Shown piece after piece: positions 13,803 to 17,891 of a stretch of 17,891 bases of DNA. The DNA is from Nitrososphaerota archaeon (lineage in GTDB: Archaea > Thermoproteota > Nitrososphaeria > Nitrososphaerales > JACQRY01): assembly GCA_016206275.1 (NCBI GenBank), contig JACQRY010000126.1, positions 1 to 17,891 of the forward strand, written 5' to 3'. The translations under genes were made by a program, and so were the position numbers. Positions within the stretch are counted from its first letter, which is position 1; each line of letters starts with the position of its first letter. The notes under the pieces are model-generated. The model was not told the origin of the DNA. It saw only the letters and a program-made list of their open reading frames with translations, and made no database searches.

Positions 13803-14405
13803 CTATCCTCTGAGGCTAGCGGATGGTGAAGGTATTTGGCCTCCGCGGCGCGCAAAAGTCTTGCTACTGAATTTGCTCACAGGCATCACTATTGAACTGC
13901 CTAGCAAGCCTCCGAACTTTACGTGATCCCCAGCCTTTCTTCCAGGCACTGGTATGATTCTTACTCCCACAGGCTTGTTGTTGATTATTCCTATAGCCAT
14001 CTCATCCATGATTATTGCTGCTATTGTTTCCTCCGGGGTGTCTCCTGGCAAAGGGATCATGTCCAAGCCAGAAGAGCAGACCGATGTCATCGCCTCTAGC
14101 TTCTCCAAGCTCAAAGAGCCTGCTCTTGCAGCGTCAACCATTCCACTATCCTCGTGCTGGGCTGAGATGTGTACTCCCAGCTCTTTGCCTTTGTTCCTGA
14201 GCTTGTCTTGGAGGGCTTTGAGCTCCATCTTTGATTTGCTGATATCCGCGAGGATGATCATTACGAACATGTCCCTCATCTTGGTTGAAGTCATATCCAG
14301 TATGTTGGCTCCAGACTGGGCTAGGATTGTTGATACTCCTGCGACGATGCCGACCCGGTCTTGACCCATGACTGTTACGACTATGTGCTCTTCTTTCTTT
14401 GGCAA
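13803..14405 (-). CDS. ACT domain joined to the C-terminal end of DUF711 (UPF0210): likely deletion fusion
   Basis: Residues 1-86 are a UPF0237-type ACT domain: VVTVMGQDRVGIVAGVST, GANILDMTS and ELGVHISAQHED. The free form of that protein normally ends a few residues later with an I/FxxMHRI-type tail. From residue 87, SGMVDAARAGSLSLEKLEAM and TSVCSSGLDMIPLPGDTPEE match the last quarter of DUF711 proteins, as do DEMAIGIINNKPVGVRIIPV and the end FGGLLGSSIVMPV...RRGGQIPSP. DUF711 is normally about 450 residues and encoded next to a separate ACT gene. Here about 340 residues of it are missing and the two are fused in frame near 14147/14148. The start is TTG at 14403-14405, with an in-frame stop just before it. 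The ACT part may still bind a ligand; the DUF711 part is unlikely to be a complete enzyme. Confidence 0.82.
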   Translation of the reverse strand: MPKKEEHIVVTVMGQDRVGIVAGVSTILAQSGANILDMTSTKMRDMFVMIILADISKSKMELKALQDKLRNKGKELGVHISAQHEDSGMVDAARAGSLSLEKLEAMTSVCSSGLDMIPLPGDTPEETIAAIIMDEMAIGIINNKPVGVRIIPVPGRKAGDHVKFGGLLGSSIVMPVSKFSSKTFARRGGQIPSPSASLRG

Positions 14406-14430
14406 CTAAGATTCATCTAGGGCAGATTAG

Positions 14431-15033
14431 GTGGATATGATTTATGTTTATGGAGCTTTGAAGGATAGAGTGGTCGAAGATAAGTTGGCTCGCAAAGCGG
14501 TGGGGAAAGATAAGGTTCACAGGCTTTTCTATCCGGTAGTCCCGGTGTTGATAACCTCTAGCCATGAGAGTAGAGTCGGATGCATGCCGGCCATCAGCTG
14601 CACCCCATTATCGTTTAATCCGCTTTTGATAGGGGTAGCAATCTCCCCTAAGAATAGCACCCATGGTCTGGTGGAGAAGTCTGGTTATTTCGCGGTGAAC
14701 TGGCTGAGCCATGTTCACGCCAGCAAAGTTGCATATATGGCTGAGGTGTCAGGAAGAGAAGTGGCAGATAAGATCTCGGCTTCAGGGCTCACAGTGCAAG
14801 ACGGTCATTCTTCCCCCATTGCTGTGATCAAAGAAGCTGTCGCAGTCATCGAATGCGATGTCAAAGAGAAGCGTAGAATCGGTGACCACGATCTGTTTCT
14901 CGGGGAATGTTTGGTGGCGTATGCGGAGGAAGATTTCGAGGATTACTGGCTCTTCAAGAAATATGTGCCCATGCTCTACGTGGGGAGTGAAAGTACAGTC
15001 TTCCGCCGTAAATATGTGGCTCTAAAGCGCTAA
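14431..15033 (+). CDS. Flavin reductase-like, FMN-binding split-barrel protein
   Basis: A 200-residue member of the flavin-reductase-like (FMN-binding split barrel) family, which binds FMN and in some members reduces it for a partner oxygenase. Family features are YPVVPVLITSSHESRVGCMPAISCTPLSFNPLLIGVAISPKNSTHGLVEKSGYFAVNWLS, read here as consecutive strands (about 33-93), the ISxxxSTHxLI-like FMN contact, and HDLFLGECLVAYAEED near the C-terminus. GTG at 14431 is taken as the start; ATG at 14437 is an alternative two codons in. It diverges from the ACT/DUF711 gene with 25 bases between them. It ends three bases from the stop of the luciferase-like gene on the other strand. Confidence 0.88.
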   Translation: MDMIYVYGALKDRVVEDKLARKAVGKDKVHRLFYPVVPVLITSSHESRVGCMPAISCTPLSFNPLLIGVAISPKNSTHGLVEKSGYFAVNWLSHVHASKVAYMAEVSGREVADKISASGLTVQDGHSSPIAVIKEAVAVIECDVKEKRRIGDHDLFLGECLVAYAEEDFEDYWLFKKYVPMLYVGSESTVFRRKYVALKR

Positions 15034-15036
15034 GAA

Positions 15037-15870
15037 CTATGAGTAGGATGACATAGCTTCATCAGCGAACCTCGTCACTGATTCCGATAGTCCATCCACT
15101 TCGAAGCCTATGATGAAGTATGAGGCGCCAGCCTTCGTAGCGTCCTCGAGTTTCCCTGCGATCACTTTACTGTCTGGGTAAGAACCTCCTACTGCCTGCT
15201 CTGGGCCACGGTAGGCGAACTGGATCTTATCCTTCCTGCTAGCCTTGTTTGCAGCGTCAAGCACGATCTTCTTGACTTGCTCATATTGCTCTAATGTGGA
15301 GGCTCGGAAGAGTGGTGGGCTGACGATGTCGGCATATTTTCCGGCTAGGCGGAGCATGCGGTCTCCCCCGCCGCCGAAGAGCAGAGGAGGATGGGGTTTC
15401 TGAACCGGTTTCGGGATGATGGAGGCTTCCTTTGTCTGATAATATTTACCGTTGAAAGTAACTTTGTCCTCGCTCCAAAGCCTAAGTAATAGCTCTGTTC
15501 CTTCATCGGTCTGATCGACTCTCACCGGATCTTTTTCCAATCGGACGAACTTATCCCATGCTAATGTTGGGTTGCCGGCTCCTATCCCGAGTATGAGTCT
15601 GCCGTTGGAGAGATGATCCAAGCTGGTGGAAGCGCTTGCGATCAGGACGGGGTGGCGGGCGGGGAGGGGAGTGACGAAGGGGCCGAGTTTGATCCCTTCG
15701 GTTTTGGCTGCAAGGTATGGTAACACTGACCAAGTGTCCAGTGCTCCATGCTGGTCTCTGGGATTAAGGTAATCGTTCATCATGAAGGCGTAGAATCCTG
15801 GGTTGTCGCTCAACACTTTGATTATGGTTTCAATTCCTCGCGTTGTTCTGGTTCTGAGAATGAACTTCAT
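15037..15870 (-). CDS. Luciferase-like oxidoreductase, probably F420- or FMN-dependent
   Basis: A TIM-barrel oxidoreductase of the bacterial-luciferase-like family. Archaeal members commonly use F420, for example methylenetetrahydromethanopterin reductase and F420-dependent dehydrogenases. Segments supporting this are KLGPFVTPLPARHPVLIAS and SLDHLSNGRLILGIGAGNP, the second being a near-invariant motif of the group. RVDQTDEGTELLLRLWSEDKVTFNGKYYQ and PVQKPHPPLLFGGGG are also typical. The C-terminal end GASYFIIGFEVDG is the usual last-strand region. At 277 aa it is shorter than many members, and its N-terminus is compact. The ATG lies at 15868-15870. The Rieske gene lies 27 bases upstream on the same strand and may be co-transcribed. 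The substrate is unknown. Confidence 0.88.
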   Translation of the reverse strand: MKFILRTRTTRGIETIIKVLSDNPGFYAFMMNDYLNPRDQHGALDTWSVLPYLAAKTEGIKLGPFVTPLPARHPVLIASASTSLDHLSNGRLILGIGAGNPTLAWDKFVRLEKDPVRVDQTDEGTELLLRLWSEDKVTFNGKYYQTKEASIIPKPVQKPHPPLLFGGGGDRMLRLAGKYADIVSPPLFRASTLEQYEQVKKIVLDAANKASRKDKIQFAYRGPEQAVGGSYPDSKVIAGKLEDATKAGASYFIIGFEVDGLSESVTRFADEAMSSYS

Positions 15871-15897
15871 GGTTGAAAAAGATGCTTGTTGAGTGTC

Positions 15898-16239
15898 TTA
15901 AGAGTTTGGTATGCTCAAGTTGGTCTGTTTGATTCTTATGGAGATGCTATTACCTTCCGCTTTAACTTCGTAGACAGCTAGGGGTCGCAAGGATAACACG
16001 AATTGGGCTTGGCCTGTCTCTAGATCCCATGTTGCTGGGTGACCCATGCATACCACTTTTTTTCCATTAAGTGTTCCTTCCGATAGATCCCAGTCGCGAT
16101 GTGTGCAGATGGCGCCTATAGCGTAATATTTTCCATCCACATTGGCTATCAAAACCTTCTCTCTGCCCACGGTGAAGGTCTTCATAGATCCGATGGGTAC
16201 TTGGTCTGTGGAGGTGACCTTAATGAATTCGCCATTCAT
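15898..16239 (-). CDS. Rieske-type [2Fe-2S] ferredoxin
   Basis: A soluble electron-transfer protein of 113 residues. Both Rieske cluster boxes are present: C45-T-H47 in ICTHRDWDLSEG and C64-M-G-H67 in VVCMGHPATWDLETG. Two Cys and two His therefore bind the 2Fe-2S cluster. The surrounding FTVGREKVLIANVDGKYYAI and the closing LAVYEVKAEGNSISIRI strands match stand-alone Rieske ferredoxins of oxygenase systems rather than cytochrome bc proteins. The disulfide cysteines of bc-type Rieske proteins are absent, as is a membrane anchor. ATG at 16237-16239. Upstream is the valS stop, 65 bases away on the same strand. Downstream is the luciferase-like gene, a possible electron acceptor. Confidence 0.93.
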   Translation of the reverse strand: MNGEFIKVTSTDQVPIGSMKTFTVGREKVLIANVDGKYYAIGAICTHRDWDLSEGTLNGKKVVCMGHPATWDLETGQAQFVLSLRPLAVYEVKAEGNSISIRIKQTNLSIPNS

Positions 16240-16304
16240 CAGTGGGAGCGCCTTCGCGAAGTCACTATGTTAGAGACGATAAGGTTTTCGTCCAGTTGTC
16301 GTGG

Positions 16305-17891
16305 TTACTGTATGTTGTGCATAGCTTTAAGGTCTTGGGCGAAGGCTTTGAGTTCGCTGGGAATTTCTATGTTTATTGGGTCTTTAAGAGATTGACTCTT
16401 GGCTTTTTTCGTGTTCCAGATTGTTGAGTTGAATTCGATGATCTTGGAGGTTTTCGCTGCAGGTCTAGTGTTCCAAACTGGCTTCGGGAATTTTGATAGA
16501 TTGATGCTCTTTCCGCCGTAGATGTTTCTCCACACGAAGTCTGTTGAGAAGGGTGTTATCGGTGATAGTAGTAGGAGGATGGTTTTCAATGCTGTGTGGA
16601 GAGTGTACCATGCTGCTTGCTGCTCTTTTTTGGTGAAGCCTGCGCCGTAGGCTCTTCCCTTAGCTATTTCTACGTAGTGGGCTGCGAAGGTGTTCCAGAC
16701 GAATTCTCGGAGAAGGTTTGAGGGGATGAAGAAGTTAAAGTCTCTGTATCCTTCAAGGCTCTTCTTGACCAGGTTTGACAGTTCAGCAAGCAGCCATTTG
16801 TCTGACGGTGTTAGAACGGCTCTCTTAGGATGGGGGAAGCTGGAGATGAAGCGGGAGAGGTTCCAAAGCTTGGTGATAAAGCGTCTAGCAGCGTTAATCC
16901 TCTCCTCTGAGCATCTGAAGTCTGAGCCTAGGCTGGCTTCAGAAGCAGCCCAGAAACGGAAGGCGTCGGCACCATGTTTCTTCAATATTGGCAGAGGGTC
17001 AATGACGTTCCCTTTGCTTTTGCTCATTCGTTCACCTTTTTCGTCGACGCCGTGCCCCATGATCCATGTATGTCTGAAAGGAGGTTTGCCGGTTAGCATC
17101 TGGCATCTGAGGATGGTGTAGTGGAGCCATGTGCGTACAATGTCTTTGGCTTGGGGTCTGATTGTGGTGGGGTAGACTCTCCTGAAGAAGGCTTCATCCT
17201 TCTGATACTTGGATATGAATAGGGGGCTGAGGCTGGAATCCATCCATGTGTCCAGTGTTCTGGTGTCTCCGGTGAAGCTGTTTTCACCGCATTTGGGGCA
17301 TGAGTCGGTTGGAGGGTTTTCTCTCCAGGGCTTGTAGTATCTCCCAGGGGGAGGCAGATAGGGAGCGCTGCACTTGTTGCAGTACCATACGGGAACCTCG
17401 GTTCCGTAGAATCTTCTTCTTGAAATGGGCCAGTCGATGGAGATGGAGTTGACCCAGTTGACAAGTATCTGCCTGTGGGCCTCGGGGTGGAAGATCATGG
17501 TTTTGGCTGTTCTGAGGAGCTTGGGTACTGCTCCTAACTGCTTGAAGTAGTACTCAGTCATAGGGATGATTTCGATTGGGGTTTTGCTTCGTTCACACAT
17601 GGGTGTCCTGTGAGAGATGCTTTCGATCTTTTTGACTAGGCCTGTGCTTGAAAGATCTTTGATCACCGCTTCTCTGGCAGCCTTCACCTTCAAGCCTGCG
17701 TATTGGCCTGCTGCGCCAGTCATCCTTCCGTTTTCGTCTATGGCAACGGTCTCCTTCAGTTTAAGCTCACGGAATAGAAGCACGTCTGTGTAGTCACCGT
17801 AGCTGCATACCATCACCGCACCTGAACCATACTCCATTTTTGCAGCGGGATTCGGTATGATCTCGACTCTACCGTTGAAGATAGGTGTAAT
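16305..17891 (-). CDS. valS: Valyl-tRNA synthetase, C-terminal part (5' end outside window)
   Basis: Charges tRNA-Val in the cytoplasm. The frame is open to the window edge, so the 528 residues seen are a partial gene. The methionine at 17835-17837 is internal, since the preceding codons read ITPIFNGRVEIIPNPAAK, which continues the editing domain. PAAKMEYGSGAVMVCSYGD is the end of the CP1 editing domain. The sequence WPISRRRFYGTEVPVWYC, with a CNKC...CPKC zinc ribbon, and LDTWMDSS are typical of ValRS; the Thr-Leu-Asp-Thr-Trp pattern separates it from IleRS and LeuRS. The KMSKS-type loop RMSKSKGN lies at about 17010-17030. The anticodon-binding domain follows, and there is no long C-terminal coiled coil. 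The N-terminal HIGH box is off the window. Confidence 0.95.
   Translation of the reverse strand: MTPIFNGRVEIIPNPAAKMEYGSGAVMVCSYGDYTDVLLFRELKLKETVAIDENGRMTGAAGQYAGLKVKAAREAVIKDLSSTGLVKKIESISHRTPMCERSKTPIEIIPMTEYYFKQLGAVPKLLRTAKTMIFHPEAHRQILVNWVNSISIDWPISRRRFYGTEVPVWYCNKCSAPYLPPPGRYYKPWRENPPTDSCPKCGENSFTGDTRTLDTWMDSSLSPLFISKYQKDEAFFRRVYPTTIRPQAKDIVRTWLHYTILRCQMLTGKPPFRHTWIMGHGVDEKGERMSKSKGNVIDPLPILKKHGADAFRFWAASEASLGSDFRCSEERINAARRFITKLWNLSRFISSFPHPKRAVLTPSDKWLLAELSNLVKKSLEGYRDFNFFIPSNLLREFVWNTFAAHYVEIAKGRAYGAGFTKKEQQAAWYTLHTALKTILLLLSPITPFSTDFVWRNIYGGKSINLSKFPKPVWNTRPAAKTSKIIEFNSTIWNTKKAKSQSLKDPINIEIPSELKAFAQDLKAMHNIQ

Noticed and set aside
16305..17837. Complete 510-residue synthetase starting at the ATG at 17837
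   Set aside because: The frame continues upstream to the window edge with conserved ValRS editing-domain sequence, and the HIGH box is absent, so the gene is partial.
16305..17891. Leucyl- or isoleucyl-tRNA synthetase
   Set aside because: The GSGAVMV...GDYTDV segment, SIDWPISRRRFYGT and LDTWMDSS patterns point to ValRS.

Overview
The window reads as archaeal chromosome. The core genes are archaeal or eukaryote-like: ribosomal proteins L31e, L39e and S19e, a PDCD5-type protein, RNase P subunit Rpp21 (Rnp4), the SPOUT methyltransferase Nep1/Emg1, an archaeal valyl-tRNA synthetase and a CDKAL1-type (e-MtaB) methylthiotransferase. TTG and GTG starts are frequent, several genes have short or no leaders, and TATA-like boxes sit about 26 bases before inferred transcript starts. 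A flavin/F420-type luciferase-like oxidoreductase and an FtsZ-like protein with a degraded GTPase site fit a TACK-group archaeon (Nitrososphaeria/Bathyarchaeia-like). That placement is inference. No phage, IS or CRISPR elements were seen.

Region by region: (1) 1-2494, plus strand: the tail of a MoaD/ThiS-type sulfur carrier, the tRNA methylthiotransferase, then an FtsZ/tubulin-superfamily protein. (2) 2526-4071, minus strand: a conserved archaeal translation cluster in the order rnp4, rps19e, pdcd5, rpl39e, rpl31e. The rpl39e gene is small and starts with TTG. (3) 4139-6366, plus strand: Nep1, diverging from rnp4 across one TATA-like element, then a fumarate-reductase/KstD-like flavoprotein. 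(4) 6367-6929: a low-coding stretch with a possible 53-residue ORF and a tRNA-Gly(UCC) that has C instead of U at position 33. (5) 6930-8690, plus strand: a DUF309 protein and a rhodanese plus metallo-beta-lactamase (persulfide dioxygenase-like) fusion. (6) 8799-13161: an MFS transporter facing a three-gene minus-strand catabolic cluster of a zinc dehydrogenase, an LsrF/DhnA-type aldolase and an enolase-superfamily dehydratase. Together these could import and break down a sugar, polyol or sugar acid. (7) 13233-13783: a leaderless ribbon-helix-helix plus winged-helix regulator with phased TTGTAAT repeats over its promoter, coupled to an unrecognised 60-residue protein. (8) 13803-16239: an ACT domain joined to only the C-terminal end of DUF711, then a flavin-reductase-like protein, a luciferase-like oxidoreductase and a Rieske ferredoxin. 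(9) 16305 to the window end: the C-terminal part of ValRS.

The points most worth a second look are the ACT/DUF711-tail chimera, the phased repeat operator and its coupled small protein, the FtsZ-like protein with altered T4 and T7 loops, the sulfur carrier whose diglycine is followed by three extra residues, and the uncharacterised catabolic cluster.
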